DNA of 64,000 nt from Falsochrobactrum shanghaiense (GCF_003149535.1 NZ_QGDB01000005.1:62001-126000); one strand, 5' to 3'. Numbered from the stretch's first letter, positions 21,945-31,656 are shown. Notes: generated by a model from the letters alone, not told the origin. Made by a program: numbers and translations.

Positions 21945-22154
21945 TCAATTTGCCGGCGGCGTGCCCGTGTCAGGTGTCGTAGGCGCCGGGGTAGCTGGAG
22001 CCGGAGTGGTTGGAGCCGGAGCCGTATCAGTGGGTGCTGCCGGTGCTTCCGGTGCGGGGGACTCAGGCGCTGTCGTATTATTGGAATTGTCATTGCAGGC
22101 CGCCAGCCCCAGAAAAGATGCAGCGGCAATCGATGCAATCAGAAACTTTCTCAT
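21945..22154 (-). CDS. Small Pro/Thr/Ala-rich lipoprotein
   Basis: 69 residues: signal peptide MRKFLIASIAAASFLGLAAC with a clear lipobox, then a low-complexity tail built from PAP/TPAP repeats. The ribosome binding site GAAAGGAGAGCC precedes the ATG. Similar short repeat-tailed lipoproteins occur in Brucella and Ochrobactrum, with no known function that I can name. Confidence 0.75.
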   Translation of the reverse strand: MRKFLIASIAAASFLGLAACNDNSNNTTAPESPAPEAPAAPTDTAPAPTTPAPATPAPTTPDTGTPPAN

Positions 22155-22367
22155 TGTTGGCTCTCCTTTCATGAAACCCGATGTCATATGTCGGTGCGCG
22201 CTTCTCTTTGCTGTATCTGTCTGCTTGTTACAGCGGCGCCTTCCTCCATCAGCCATCATCGCGAAAGAAAACGGTCGACTTGAGGAAAGGTTCTCTCAAT
22301 TAGTCTTACCGACGGTAATAAACCGCCATAATTACAAAGCCGTAGCGACAGCCCGCGCCGTTGCGCA

Positions 22368-22401
22368 TCGTCACGCACCTGTCACCAGAGCATGATTTAT
22401 T
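22368..22401 (+). promoter_or_regulatory. Putative Pho box and -10 upstream of btaA
   Basis: Two GTCAC half-sites at 22370 and 22381, 11 bases apart, the second within CCTGTCAC as in the PhoB consensus CTGTCAT. TTTATT at 22396-22401 starts 10 bases after the second half-site, the usual Pho box to -10 distance. The first half is degenerate. Confidence 0.45.
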
Positions 22402-22443
22402 CTTTCCCCAGCGCGATGGGATTCGCTGCAAAGGGGAATATGG

Positions 22444-23679
22444 ATGGCAAACAAGACAGCAGGCGGAACGATACTTAAACGCGCAGTGACGCAGAACCAC
22501 GCGCTTTCCCCCAAAGGCTTGTCCGAAAGATTGTTTGCCGTGCTCTTCAAGGGGCTGGTCTATCCGCAAATATGGGAAGACCCGGAAGTGGATATGATCG
22601 CGCTTGCCATCGAGCCGCAGCACCGCATCGTGACCATAGCGTCGGGCGGATGCAACGCCCTCTCCTATCTGACCGCAGACCCCGCACTTGTTGAGGCCGT
22701 CGACCTCAACCGTGCGCATGTAGCCTTCAATCGCCTGAAGCTGGCCGCCCTCAAAAACCTGCCGGACTATAGCGCATTCTACCGCTTTTACGGCACCGCA
22801 GACGATAGCGCCAATCTCGCCGCCTATAAACGTTTCATTCGTCCGCATCTCGATGCCGAAAGCCGCGCCTATTGGGAAAAGCGAAAATGGAATGGCCGTC
22901 AGCGCATCTCCATTTTCTCGCGCGATCTCTACCGGCACGGCTTGCTTGGCGTATTCATCGGCATGGGGCACCGTGTAGCACGCCTTTATGGCATCGATCC
23001 GCGCGATATTCTCAAGGCGCGCACGATTGAAGAACAGCGCACTTTCTTCGATACAGCCCTCGCGCCCTTGTTCGAAAAGCGCATGGTGCGCTGGGCCACG
23101 GCGCGCAAATCATCGCTTTTTGGCCTGGGCATTCCGCCCCAGCAATATGATGCGCTGGCGACGGCTGGCAATGGGGATATGGCCATTGTGCTTCGCGCGC
23201 GTCTTGAGAAACTGGCCTGCGCCTTTCCGCTCGCCGAGAATTATTTTGCCTGGCAGGCATTCGGACGCGGCTATAGCGGCAATGAGGAAAGCGGTCCATT
23301 GCCGCCCTATCTTTCGCGTGCAAACTTTGAAACCGTGCGCAACCGCGCTGATCGCATGACGGTTCAAAATGCAAACTATACCGATTTTCTTGCGGCCAAA
23401 CCCGCCGCATCGGTTGATCGCTATGTCCTGCTCGATGCGCAGGACTGGATGAACGACACGCAACTCAACGCGCTTTGGCGCGAGATAACACGCACCGCCG
23501 CTCCCGGCGCGCGCGTCATATTCCGCACTGCCGCCGAGCCGAGCCTGCTCCCCGGCCGCATCGAAACCAGTATTCTCGACCGCTGGGATTATCGCAAAGA
23601 AGAATCGCGCATTCTGCATGATCGCGACCGCTCATCCATTTATGGCGGATTTCATCTCTATGTCTTGAAGGACGCCTAG
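22444..23679 (+). CDS. btaA: BtaA: SAM:diacylglycerol 3-amino-3-carboxypropyltransferase
   Basis: First enzyme of diacylglyceryl-trimethylhomoserine (DGTS) betaine lipid synthesis: it moves the aminocarboxypropyl group of SAM to diacylglycerol. 411 residues (DUF3419 family). Features: YPQIWEDPEVDMIAL near residue 40, SGGCNALSYL, VDLNRAHVAFNRLK, and FRTAAEPSLLPGR near the end. btaB begins at the base after its stop, so they form one operon. In rhizobia this pathway replaces phospholipids when phosphate is short, matching the Pho-like box upstream. Confidence 0.93.
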   Translation: MANKTAGGTILKRAVTQNHALSPKGLSERLFAVLFKGLVYPQIWEDPEVDMIALAIEPQHRIVTIASGGCNALSYLTADPALVEAVDLNRAHVAFNRLKLAALKNLPDYSAFYRFYGTADDSANLAAYKRFIRPHLDAESRAYWEKRKWNGRQRISIFSRDLYRHGLLGVFIGMGHRVARLYGIDPRDILKARTIEEQRTFFDTALAPLFEKRMVRWATARKSSLFGLGIPPQQYDALATAGNGDMAIVLRARLEKLACAFPLAENYFAWQAFGRGYSGNEESGPLPPYLSRANFETVRNRADRMTVQNANYTDFLAAKPAASVDRYVLLDAQDWMNDTQLNALWREITRTAAPGARVIFRTAAEPSLLPGRIETSILDRWDYRKEESRILHDRDRSSIYGGFHLYVLKDA

Positions 23680-24354
23680 ATGCCAAGCCAGTCACCGCGC
23701 GTTCAGGCTATCGATCATGCCAGCCTGATGGATCGGGTCTATCGCCGTCAGCGTCATTTTTATGATGCCACGCGAAAATATTATCTTCTGGGCCGCGACA
23801 AGATGATTGCGGGCCTTAACGTGCCGCAAGGCGGCAGCGTGCTGGAGATCGGTTGCGGCACCGGACGCAATCTCGTCAGGACCGCGCAACTCTATCCCCA
23901 TGCCGGACTGTTTGGCATCGACATTTCATCGGAAATGCTTGAAACGGCCCAACACGCCACCCGGCGGGCGGGCATTGCCGACAGAACACGGCTGGAACGC
24001 GCCGATGCAAGCCAGTTTAACCCGGCAGAGCTTTTCGGGCAGACCGGCTTCGATCGCATCTTTATCTCCTATGCCTTGTCGATGATACCGCAATGGCAAT
24101 CCGTCATCCGTGAAACGATAGGGCATCTTGCCCCCGGCGGAGAGCTTCATATCGTCGATTTCGGCGATCAGGCGCGGCTTCCGGGATGGTCCAGGAAAGC
24201 CTTGTTCACCTGGCTGCGCTGGTTTCATGTCACCCCCCGCGCCGATCTCTTCGCTGTTGCCGAAGATCTGGCTTCGCCGTATGGCGCACGCGCAAATCTT
24301 CAGGTTCTCTACCGCGGGTTTGCGTGGATCATCGTCATTCGCGTTGCCAGCTAG
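23680..24354 (+). CDS. btaB: BtaB: SAM-dependent N-methyltransferase of betaine lipid synthesis
   Basis: Methylates the homoserine-lipid amine three times to give DGTS. 224 residues, class I fold: VLEIGCGTGRNL (motif I), LFGIDISSEML, FDRIFISYALSMIPQW and GGELHIVDFGDQ. The N terminus DRVYRRQRHFYDATRKYYLLGRD is typical of BtaB. Directly abuts btaA. Confidence 0.92.
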   Translation: MPSQSPRVQAIDHASLMDRVYRRQRHFYDATRKYYLLGRDKMIAGLNVPQGGSVLEIGCGTGRNLVRTAQLYPHAGLFGIDISSEMLETAQHATRRAGIADRTRLERADASQFNPAELFGQTGFDRIFISYALSMIPQWQSVIRETIGHLAPGGELHIVDFGDQARLPGWSRKALFTWLRWFHVTPRADLFAVAEDLASPYGARANLQVLYRGFAWIIVIRVAS

Positions 24355-24448
24355 ATCAATACCCCCTATTTCTTGATTGCAACTAATGACGCGCCGCCGC
24401 GGATCGCGTAACCGTTATGGGACCGATTCGCGACACGGGGACCATTCC

Positions 24449-25282
24449 ATGCACCCTTTGGCCAGCCGCAGCTTCCTTGCCCTTGGCGTTTTTCTTCTAT
24501 CTGCCTGCACGACGGTGGACTATGATTTTTCCGATGTAAAAAAATCGCGCAGCACAATGCAGCGCATTGCGCCACCGTCAGGTCCGGTCAAGGCTCCCCG
24601 CTTCGGTGATCGCAAGCCGCATGAATGGAGCGGAAGAACGCCCTGGCATTATCCCGTTCATGGCACGGATGTTTCCAAATACCAGACAAATGTGGATTGG
24701 CGCGCAGTGCGCGCAAGCGGCATTTCCTTTGCCTTCATCAAGGCGACCGAGGGCGGCGATCGCTTTGACGAGCGCTTTGACGAGCACTGGAACGGGGCAA
24801 AACAGGCAGGCATACCGCGCAGTGCCTATCACTTTTATTATTTCTGCCGCCCGGCCATCGAACAGGCGCGGTGGTATATCAGGAACGTGCCCCGCGACCC
24901 GCACGCCTTGCCGCCCGTACTCGACATGGAGTGGAATGCCCATTCACCGACCTGCAAATTGAGGCCCGATGCAGCCGTCGTGCGCAAGGAAATGCGTATC
25001 TTCCTGCGAGCGATTGAAAAACATTATGGCAAGCGGCCGATCATCTATACGACCGTCGATTTTTTCGATGACAATGATCTGCGCCAATTCGCCGATTATC
25101 CGTTCTGGCTACGCTCGACAGCCGGTCATCCGGATGAAAAATACGGCCCGCATCCATGGACGTTCTGGCAATATACCGGAACCGGCAGCATTCCCGGCAT
25201 CAAGGGCGACGCCGACATAAATGTCTTTGCAGGCGATACGAAAACATGGAAGAAGTGGCTGGAAAACAACAAGGTGCGCTAA
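24449..25282 (+). CDS. GH25 lysozyme-like lipoprotein
   Basis: 277 residues from MHPLASRSF: lipoprotein signal peptide with lipobox LLSACTT, a linker, and a glycoside hydrolase family 25 domain with HGTDVSKYQTNVDW, AFIKATEGGDRFDERF, YHFYYF, the catalytic-pair motif VLDMEW and the terminal WTFWQYTGTGSIPGI...DINVF. It would act as a muramidase on the periplasmic or outer-membrane side. Own start region, with 94 bases after btaB. Confidence 0.92.
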   Translation: MHPLASRSFLALGVFLLSACTTVDYDFSDVKKSRSTMQRIAPPSGPVKAPRFGDRKPHEWSGRTPWHYPVHGTDVSKYQTNVDWRAVRASGISFAFIKATEGGDRFDERFDEHWNGAKQAGIPRSAYHFYYFCRPAIEQARWYIRNVPRDPHALPPVLDMEWNAHSPTCKLRPDAAVVRKEMRIFLRAIEKHYGKRPIIYTTVDFFDDNDLRQFADYPFWLRSTAGHPDEKYGPHPWTFWQYTGTGSIPGIKGDADINVFAGDTKTWKKWLENNKVR

Positions 25283-25368
25283 TGCGCTTGCTCCAAAGCG
25301 ATATGAATTTTGGAGCAGGCACATGAGTGATCCCGCATCCCGTTTCAAGGCTCGGCTGTAGTTTCACA

Positions 25369-26304
25369 ATGCTTTCCACTCTCGTCGTCGTTCTGCCGGT
25401 ATTTGCACTGATCTTTTCAGGCTGGGGTGCGTTCAAGCTGAAAATACTGGGCGAACATGCCATCGCGGAACTCAACCGTTTCGTGGTCTATCTCGCATTG
25501 CCCGCCCTGCTTTTCGACATTATGGCCAATACGGAAGGCAGCGAACTCTGGCAGCCGGGCTTTATCGCAGCCTACCTGTTAAGCAGTGTCATCGCCTTCA
25601 CCCTGCCCTTCGTGATTCGGTTGCGCGGACGACTGCCGCTGGCCGACAAGGCCCTTGATGGGCTCAATGCCGCCTATTCCAACACCGGCTATATGGGAAT
25701 CCCGCTTTCGCTGGTGGCCTTTGGCCCTGCCGTCCTCCCCGCCACGACCCTTTCCATCATCATCACCGTTTGCATCACCTTCGCCGCTGCCATAATTCTG
25801 ATCGAAACCGGCATGCAGACCGAGAAAAAGCCCCTGCGTCTCGTTGGAAAGGTCAGCGCATCGCTGATACGCAATCCCTTGCTCGTGGCACCGGCGCTGG
25901 GCGCCATCCTTGCCTTTTCGGGCTGGAGCATCCCCGGCCCCATCGAAACTTTTCTGAAAATGCTCGGCGGCGCAGCCTCCCCCTGCGCCCTCGTTACTCT
26001 CGGCCTGTTTCTTGCCCTGCCGCGAAAACTCGAACGCGACAGCCTGAACGCAATCAGCTTTCTGGTTTTTGTCAAACTGATCGTGCACCCGCTGGCAACC
26101 TGGCTGCTTGCCGTCTATGTCTTCCGGCTGCCGCCGCTTCTGGCCGAAAGCGCGACCCTGCTTGCGGCCCTTCCGGCAGGCACAGGTCCTTTCATGCTGG
26201 CAGAACATTATCGGCGCGAAGCAGCCGTGACCTCCAATGTCATTCTCTATTCGACCGTTCTTTCCGTCCTCACGCTCTCAGCCTTTCTGGCTTTTGTACG
26301 GTAG
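25369..26304 (+). CDS. AEC-family (auxin efflux carrier-like) permease
   Basis: 311 residues from MLSTLVVVLPVF with about ten hydrophobic segments and the family signatures NRFVVYLALPALLFDIM, AAYSNTGYMGIPL and the internal repeat beginning NPLLVAPALGAIL. Substrate unknown; AEC members move malate, malonate or other organic anions. Nothing nearby suggests a substrate. Confidence 0.87.
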   Translation: MLSTLVVVLPVFALIFSGWGAFKLKILGEHAIAELNRFVVYLALPALLFDIMANTEGSELWQPGFIAAYLLSSVIAFTLPFVIRLRGRLPLADKALDGLNAAYSNTGYMGIPLSLVAFGPAVLPATTLSIIITVCITFAAAIILIETGMQTEKKPLRLVGKVSASLIRNPLLVAPALGAILAFSGWSIPGPIETFLKMLGGAASPCALVTLGLFLALPRKLERDSLNAISFLVFVKLIVHPLATWLLAVYVFRLPPLLAESATLLAALPAGTGPFMLAEHYRREAAVTSNVILYSTVLSVLTLSAFLAFVR

Positions 26305-26583
26305 GGTTTTCCAACAAAACACAAGCCCGGAATCACCACGAAGTCATAAATCTTTGCGCGAGATTGCCGGAAAACCGGCGGATTCATGACTTTTTCATGA
26401 AATGTGAACAGAAAATAATATATAATAATTTCAATTACCTAGCTGGTAAACGAAAGGTTATTTCTACTCTCACCCCATATTACAGTACGAAATCTTCTTT
26501 TGTTTAAATCAATTTATGCTTAGATTCTGTCTTCTACCAACGCGCATCGGGCTTAGGTCGGGTGCGAAAAAGGAGACAGACCA

Positions 26584-26670
26584 ATGGGACTGACGCGATC
26601 TTTGAATGTCCTCATGATCTGTGTGGCATTTGCATTTATTGCAGCGTTGATAGCAGGCATTATTCCGTAA
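26584..26670 (+). CDS. 28-residue single-pass membrane peptide
   Basis: ATG with the ribosome binding site AAAAAGGAGACAGACC, then MGLTRSLNVLMICVAFAFIAALIAGIIP and stop. A short basic N terminus and one membrane helix. Too short for ordinary gene calling, but the start signal is as good as any in the window and a strong hairpin follows downstream. Function unknown. Confidence 0.6.
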   Translation: MGLTRSLNVLMICVAFAFIAALIAGIIP

Positions 26671-26741
26671 GAGGATCAGCCTAAACCGTTGGATGGCCGC
26701 TGTTTGAAGATAAACAGGTCAGCCAAAATAAATTGCAGTAA

Positions 26742-26774
26742 ATAAAAGCCCGGTTTTTCAGACCGGGCTTTTAT
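26742..26774 (-). terminator. Bidirectional terminator between the small membrane peptide and metF
   Basis: A 13-base perfect stem ATAAAAGCCCGGT / ACCGGGCTTTTAT with a seven-base loop. Runs of A on one side and T on the other allow termination from both directions. It lies five bases beyond the metF stop. Confidence 0.85.
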
Positions 26775-26778
26775 CATT

Positions 26779-27690
26779 TCAGGCGGCTTGCACCGCAGTT
26801 TCTGTCTTGGGCCTTATACCGAGCATATGGCAGATAGCGAAAGGCAGGTCGGCGCGGTTCATTGTGTAGAAATGGAAATCCTGTACCCCGCGCTCGATCA
26901 GGTCCATGACCTGCTCCGCAGCGATCGCCGCAGCCACCAGCTGATGTGTCTGCGCATCATTGTCCAGCCCATCAAAACGTTCTTCCAGCCAGGAAGGAAT
27001 ATGCGTGCCCGAGCGGGCGCAGAAATTACTGACCTGCCTGAAATTATGTATCGGCAAAATGCCCGGCACGATGGGGATGTAGATCCCGGCGCGACGAACC
27101 CGCTCGACATAGCGCTCATAAAGATCATTCTCGAAAAAGAACTGCGTTATGGCACGCGTTGCGCCATTATCGACCTTGCGCTTGAGCATATCGATGTCGG
27201 TCGCAAAATCGGGACTTTCGGGATGCTTTTCCGGATAGGCGGAAACCGAAATGTCGAAATCGGAAATATTGCGCAAACCGCTGACCAGTTCGGCTCCGTT
27301 TTGATAGCCGCCCGGCGTTGGTACATATTGCGCACCGATTCCACTGGCCGGATCGCCCCGCAGCGCCACGAAGCGTTCAACACCCAGCGCCGCAAATTCC
27401 CGCGCCACATGATCGACTTCGTCGCGCGTGGCATCGACACAGGTCAAATGCGCCGCCGGCTTGATGTCGGTCTCCTTGAGAATGCGGGCGACCGTGCGCA
27501 CCGTGCGTTCGCGCGTGGATCCGCCCGCCCCATAGGTCACGGAGACGAATGCCGGCTTGAGCGGCGCAAGCCGCGTGACCGTTTCCCAAAGGCGCTGTTC
27601 CATTTCCTCCGTTTTGGGCGGGAAGAACTCGAACGATACCCGGGTGGTCTGGCCGACATCCGGTCGGCGGGAAAGACCATAAAAACCCAT
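26779..27690 (-). CDS. metF: 5,10-methylenetetrahydrofolate reductase MetF
   Basis: Flavoenzyme supplying 5-methyl-THF for methionine synthase. 303 residues. Motifs: RVSFEFFPPKTEEME at the N terminus, FVSVTYGAGGSTRERT, HLTCVDATRDEV, FVALRGDPASG, ITQFFFENDLYERYV and VPGILPIHNFRQ. The start overlaps the upstream regulator gene by one base. The pair forms a small methyl-cycle operon. Confidence 0.97.
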   Translation of the reverse strand: MGFYGLSRRPDVGQTTRVSFEFFPPKTEEMEQRLWETVTRLAPLKPAFVSVTYGAGGSTRERTVRTVARILKETDIKPAAHLTCVDATRDEVDHVAREFAALGVERFVALRGDPASGIGAQYVPTPGGYQNGAELVSGLRNISDFDISVSAYPEKHPESPDFATDIDMLKRKVDNGATRAITQFFFENDLYERYVERVRRAGIYIPIVPGILPIHNFRQVSNFCARSGTHIPSWLEERFDGLDNDAQTHQLVAAAIAAEQVMDLIERGVQDFHFYTMNRADLPFAICHMLGIRPKTETAVQAA

Positions 27691-28715
27691 CAGACTGTCT
27701 CCGTCATGCTTTCATTGCGAGCAACCGGATCGGCAATGAGCAAACGTGGATCGCGCGCCAGCCAAAGCTTGACCGTCAACCCTTCGTCCCCATTTGCCGT
27801 TCGCGGACTCAATTCAGTCGTCTTCTCAGGTTCCAGACCCGCATCCCTCATCCAGCCCAGCATCTGTTCATCGCTGAAGCCAAGCCGGAGATGCGCATGT
27901 TCTTCACGCAGGAATTCCAGCCTGTGCGGCGCAAAATCAACGATCAGCAAACGTCCGTCAGGCCGTAATGCGCGCGTGGCCTCGCGGATCGCCGCCTGCG
28001 GATCATCCAGAAAATGCAGAACCTGATGTATCGTCACCAGATCGAAATTCTCGCGCTCCACCGGCAGCGCATAGACATCGCCCTGCCGCACCTGCGCGTT
28101 GCCAACGGATGCAAGATCGAGATTGGCGCGCGCGACAGCCAGCATGTCACGATTGATGTCGATCCCCAGACCGCGATTATAAAGCGGCGAAAACAACTCC
28201 AGCAGCCTGCCTGTTCCCGTGCCCACATCGAGCATGGCCTGAAACGGCCTCTCGCCGACAATCTTCCTGAGCGCAGCTTCCACCGCACTTTCCGAAACAT
28301 GCAGCTTGCGGATTTCGTCCCAGCTTCCCGCATTGGCACTGAAATAGGCCGCAGCCTTTTCCTGGCGGCTGGCCTTCACCTGCGAAAGCCGTTCCATATC
28401 GCGTTCGATCAATGGGTCGTTTACATTAAGCCGCGCAAGCAGATCGCGCGCTACTTCCCCGCAAAGCGCATTGTCCGACAGCCGGAAAAATGCCCAGGCC
28501 CCCTCCTGATAGCGGTCGATCAGGTCAGCCTCGCCCAGAAGCTTGAGATGGCGTGAAACGCGCGGCTGCGATTGGCCGAGAATTGTCGTGAGATCAGAAA
28601 CAGTGAGATCGCCCCGCGAAAGCAGTGCAAGAATGCGCAGGCGGCTGGGCTCTGCCACCGCCTTCAACACATCCACCATCCGATCAAGATGTAAGCGCAA
28701 TTCTGCAATCTCCAC
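27690..28715 (-). CDS. ArsR-type regulator fused to a SAM-dependent methyltransferase domain
   Basis: 341 residues. N-terminal ArsR winged helix (residues 10-90: AVAEPSRLRILALLSRGDLTVSDL, SQPRVSRHLKLLGEADLI) and a C-terminal class I methyltransferase fold (MLDVGTGTGRLLELF, GIDINRDMLAVA, FDLVTIHQVLHFLDDP, GRLLIVDFAPH). GTG start. Such fusions next to metF in alphaproteobacteria are thought to sense SAM or S-adenosylhomocysteine and control the methionine cycle. A near-perfect palindrome 17 bases upstream is the probable operator. Confidence 0.9.
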   Translation of the reverse strand: MEIAELRLHLDRMVDVLKAVAEPSRLRILALLSRGDLTVSDLTTILGQSQPRVSRHLKLLGEADLIDRYQEGAWAFFRLSDNALCGEVARDLLARLNVNDPLIERDMERLSQVKASRQEKAAAYFSANAGSWDEIRKLHVSESAVEAALRKIVGERPFQAMLDVGTGTGRLLELFSPLYNRGLGIDINRDMLAVARANLDLASVGNAQVRQGDVYALPVERENFDLVTIHQVLHFLDDPQAAIREATRALRPDGRLLIVDFAPHRLEFLREEHAHLRLGFSDEQMLGWMRDAGLEPEKTTELSPRTANGDEGLTVKLWLARDPRLLIADPVARNESMTETV

Positions 28716-28731
28716 AGCTTTAAAACAAAAG

Positions 28732-28751
28732 ATATAAAGATATGTTTATAT
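28732..28751 (-). promoter_or_regulatory. Palindromic operator upstream of the ArsR-methyltransferase/metF operon
   Basis: ATATAAAGATATGTTTATAT: a 20-base inverted repeat with one mismatched pair, 17 bases before the GTG start. It is AT-only apart from the mismatched pair and of the kind bound by ArsR-family methionine-cycle regulators. Autoregulation is inferred. Confidence 0.6.
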
Positions 28752-28837
28752 GAATTTCACCTCTCGCGCAAGCCATTTTCATGGCAGGATGCGCAAGAGA
28801 TTCGGGTTTGCGGGAATTGAAGAAAGGCGGTGCAACC

Positions 28838-29161
28838 ATGGGTGCGGGCACAACTCGTCAGAAGGCGATCGCCAAATCCCTGACGCTTCTGCTTCCTGCC
28901 GTTCCCTATTCGGATTCCGAACCGATCCGGGCGGCGGCACTTGCACCGCACATGAAAACGCTTCCCCCCTCCGTGGCGGTGTGGCTGGCGACGGTTGCGC
29001 ATGTCCGCCACGTCCATACGGATTATGACGCATTACGCGATGAAGGATATGATAAGGATTCGGCCCGCTTTTTCGTAATGGACGCCATTAATTCCAAACT
29101 GACCGAATGGCGTGCGACACGCCTCGTCACCGCCGATGACGAAGAATCCGCCAAAATGTAA
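28838..29161 (+). CDS. DUF2293-like protein
   Basis: 107 residues from MGAGTTRQK, with GAAAGGCGG as ribosome binding site. The C-terminal half VRHVHTDYDALRDEGYDKDSARFFVMDAINSKLTEW matches the DUF2293 pattern common in rhizobiales. No signal peptide or membrane segment. Function unknown. Divergent from the regulator/metF operon. Confidence 0.75.
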   Translation: MGAGTTRQKAIAKSLTLLLPAVPYSDSEPIRAAALAPHMKTLPPSVAVWLATVAHVRHVHTDYDALRDEGYDKDSARFFVMDAINSKLTEWRATRLVTADDEESAKM

Positions 29162-29189
29162 AGCCGCCGGGAGGCGGTGACACATGAGA

Positions 29190-29954
29190 CTACTTGCGTG
29201 CCACTATGAAAATTCTTGGGAAGCGTAAAAGAACTCGTCCGTCACGCATCTGTGGATAGCTTTTTGTCAAAAGCTTTTCATAGGCACAAAGATAATCTGC
29301 CTGCTCCGCCTCGTTGAGCGGATCGAGAAATGGACGCAAACCAGTCCCCTTGACCCATTCCACAATGGCTTTAATCCCGTCGAGCGGGTGATTATAGATC
29401 GTGTGCCAGATTTCGACATGCGTGGCCAGATCAGCGAGCGCGTCATAATAGGTTGCAACAGGCGGCAAAGGCTCCCGGCCTACAGTGCCGATCTTGTCCG
29501 CAAAGGGAGCGCTCTGGGCCACTTCCCGCATGGCGAGATGCGTCGGCTCGCCCATATTGTCGGGCATCTGCACAGCCAAAACCCCGCCCGGTTTCAATGC
29601 CCGTAACAGACGCTGCATCTGAGCCATATGATCTGGAAGCCATTGGAAAACCGCATTTGAAAACAGAACGTCCGTTTCGGCATCCGGCTCGAAATCGCTC
29701 AGATCGCGAACTGAAAAATCCACCTGCGGCAGACGCCGCTTGGCCTGATCGATCATATTGGGCGATGAATCGAACCCAAAAATCTGCGCATCGCGCCAGC
29801 GTGCAAGCAATAATTCGGTCGAGTTTCCCGGCCCACAGCCTATATCCACGACCTTACGCGGCCTATCGAACCCAATCTGCGCAACAAGATCGGCAGCGGG
29901 ACGGCTGCGCTCATCCTCGAACTTCAAATATTGCTTTGCAGACCAGTCTTCCAT
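29190..29954 (-). CDS. tam: Trans-aconitate 2-methyltransferase
   Basis: SAM-dependent methylation of trans-aconitate, an inhibitor formed spontaneously from cis-aconitate. 254 residues, with the family N terminus [23 protein letters not shown], motif [39 protein letters not shown] and [18 protein letters not shown]. Very characteristic. Confidence 0.93.
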   Translation of the reverse strand: MEDWSAKQYLKFEDERSRPAADLVAQIGFDRPRKVVDIGCGPGNSTELLLARWRDAQIFGFDSSPNMIDQAKRRLPQVDFSVRDLSDFEPDAETDVLFSNAVFQWLPDHMAQMQRLLRALKPGGVLAVQMPDNMGEPTHLAMREVAQSAPFADKIGTVGREPLPPVATYYDALADLATHVEIWHTIYNHPLDGIKAIVEWVKGTGLRPFLDPLNEAEQADYLCAYEKLLTKSYPQMRDGRVLLRFPRIFIVARK

Positions 29955-29968
29955 CTTGCGCCTCCATC

Positions 29969-29998
29969 AAAAAAGGCCGGTGTAAACACACCGGCCTT
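29969..29998 (-). terminator. Rho-independent terminator after ettA
   Basis: AAGGCCGGTGT / ACACCGGCCTT, 11-base stem with a four-base loop; on the minus strand it is followed by TTTTTT. Nine bases downstream of the ettA stop and just before the tam start. Confidence 0.85.
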
Positions 29999-30006
29999 GC
30001 TGTTTG

Positions 30007-31656
30007 TTATCGCGTCAGCGGCTTGTAAGTCACCCGCTTCGGGTTGACGCTGTCAGGCCCGAGGCGGCGGATTTTATCGGCTTCGTAATCCTCGAAGTTG
30101 CCTTCGAACCATTCCACATGACTATCACCCTCAAAGGCCAGAATATGGGTGGCCAGGCGGTCGAGGAACATGCGATCATGGCTGATGATAACGGCGCAGC
30201 CAGCAAAGTTTTCCAGCGCGTCTTCCAGCGCGCCCAGCGTTTCGGTGTCCAGATCGTTGGTCGGTTCGTCAAGCAGCAGCACATTACCGCCGGATTTGAG
30301 CATCTTGGCCAGATGGACGCGATTGCGCTGACCACCGGAAAGATTGCCGACTTTCTGCTGCTGGTCGCCGCCCTTGAAGTTGAAGGCCCCGCAATAGGCG
30401 CGAGAATTCATCTCGAATTTGCCGAGCTTGATCACGTCATTGCCACCGGAAATTTCTTCCCAGACGGTCTTGTTCGGATCAAGCGCATCGCGGCTCTGAT
30501 CGACATAGGACATCTGCACCGTATCGCCAATGCGCACCGTGCCGGAATCGGGCTGTTCCTGCCCCGTCAGCATCTTGAACAATGTCGATTTACCAGCACC
30601 GTTGGGGCCGATTACGCCGACAATGCCGCCTGCGGGCAATTTGAAATCCAGATTATCGATCAGCAGGCGATCACCAAAGCCCTTGGAAAGACCTTCCACC
30701 TCGATAACGACCTGTCCGAGACGCTCCCCGACCGGGATGATGATCTGCGCGTCGCCGGGGCGGCGTTCCTCGGCGCTGCGCACCAGTTCATCATAGGCTT
30801 TGATACGCGCCTTGGACTTGGCCTGGCGCGCCTTGGGGCTTGCGGAAATCCACTCGCGTTCGCGCGACAGCGCCTTTTCGCGGGCGGCCTCCTCGCGGCC
30901 TTCCTGCGCCATGCGCTTGGCCTTGGCTTCCAGATAGGCGGAATAGTTGCCCTCATAGGGAATACCACGACCACGGTCGAGTTCGAGAATCCAGCCCGTC
31001 ACATTGTCGAGGAAGTAGCGGTCGTGGGTGATGATCAGCACTGAACCCGGATATTCGCGCAGGTGCTTTTCAAGCCACGCCGTCGTCTCGGCGTCGAGAT
31101 GGTTGGTCGGTTCGTCGAGCAGCAGCAGGTCGGGCTTAGACAAAAGCAGCTTGCACAGCGCCACGCGGCGCTTCTCGCCGCCCGAAAGCGTGGTGACGTC
31201 CGCGTCACCGGGCGGGCAGCGCAGCGCTTCCATCGCCATTTCGACCTGACTTTCCAGATCCCACAGATTCTGGCTGTCGATGATGTCCTGAAGCTTCGCG
31301 CCCTCATCCGCCGTCTCGTCGGAATAATTCATCATCAATTCGTTGTAGCGGTCGAGAATAGCCTTCTTGTCGGCCACGCCTTCCATGACATTGCCCAGCA
31401 CGTCCTTGGAAGAGTCCAGCTCCGGCTCCTGCGGGAGATAGCCGCAGGTCGCGCCCTCCGCCAGCCAGGCCTCGCCGGTATATTCCTTGTCGAGCCCGGC
31501 CATGATCTTGAGCACGGTCGATTTACCCGCGCCGTTTGGCCCGAGAATACCGATCTTGGCATCGGGATAGAAAGAGAGATGGATGTTCTCAAGGATTTTC
31601 TTGGTGCCGTAGGACTTGTTCAGTCCCGACATGTGATAAATGAACTGGCGAGCCAT
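30007..31656 (-). CDS. ettA: Energy-dependent translational throttle protein EttA (ABC-F)
   Basis: Ribosome-bound ABC-F ATPase that gates the first elongation steps according to ADP/ATP. 549 residues from [17 protein letters not shown]. Two ABC domains, each with Walker [10 protein letters not shown] and signatures [11 protein letters not shown] and [15 protein letters not shown]; Walker [12 protein letters not shown] and [11 protein letters not shown]; between them the arm/linker with [20 protein letters not shown]. No membrane segment. Monocistronic with a strong terminator. Confidence 0.96.
   Translation of the reverse strand: MARQFIYHMSGLNKSYGTKKILENIHLSFYPDAKIGILGPNGAGKSTVLKIMAGLDKEYTGEAWLAEGATCGYLPQEPELDSSKDVLGNVMEGVADKKAILDRYNELMMNYSDETADEGAKLQDIIDSQNLWDLESQVEMAMEALRCPPGDADVTTLSGGEKRRVALCKLLLSKPDLLLLDEPTNHLDAETTAWLEKHLREYPGSVLIITHDRYFLDNVTGWILELDRGRGIPYEGNYSAYLEAKAKRMAQEGREEAAREKALSREREWISASPKARQAKSKARIKAYDELVRSAEERRPGDAQIIIPVGERLGQVVIEVEGLSKGFGDRLLIDNLDFKLPAGGIVGVIGPNGAGKSTLFKMLTGQEQPDSGTVRIGDTVQMSYVDQSRDALDPNKTVWEEISGGNDVIKLGKFEMNSRAYCGAFNFKGGDQQQKVGNLSGGQRNRVHLAKMLKSGGNVLLLDEPTNDLDTETLGALEDALENFAGCAVIISHDRMFLDRLATHILAFEGDSHVEWFEGNFEDYEADKIRRLGPDSVNPKRVTYKPLTR

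Noticed and set aside
24377-24448. N-terminal extension of the GH25 lipoprotein
   Set aside because: It would bury the lipoprotein signal peptide; the Met at 24449 gives a standard lipobox distance.
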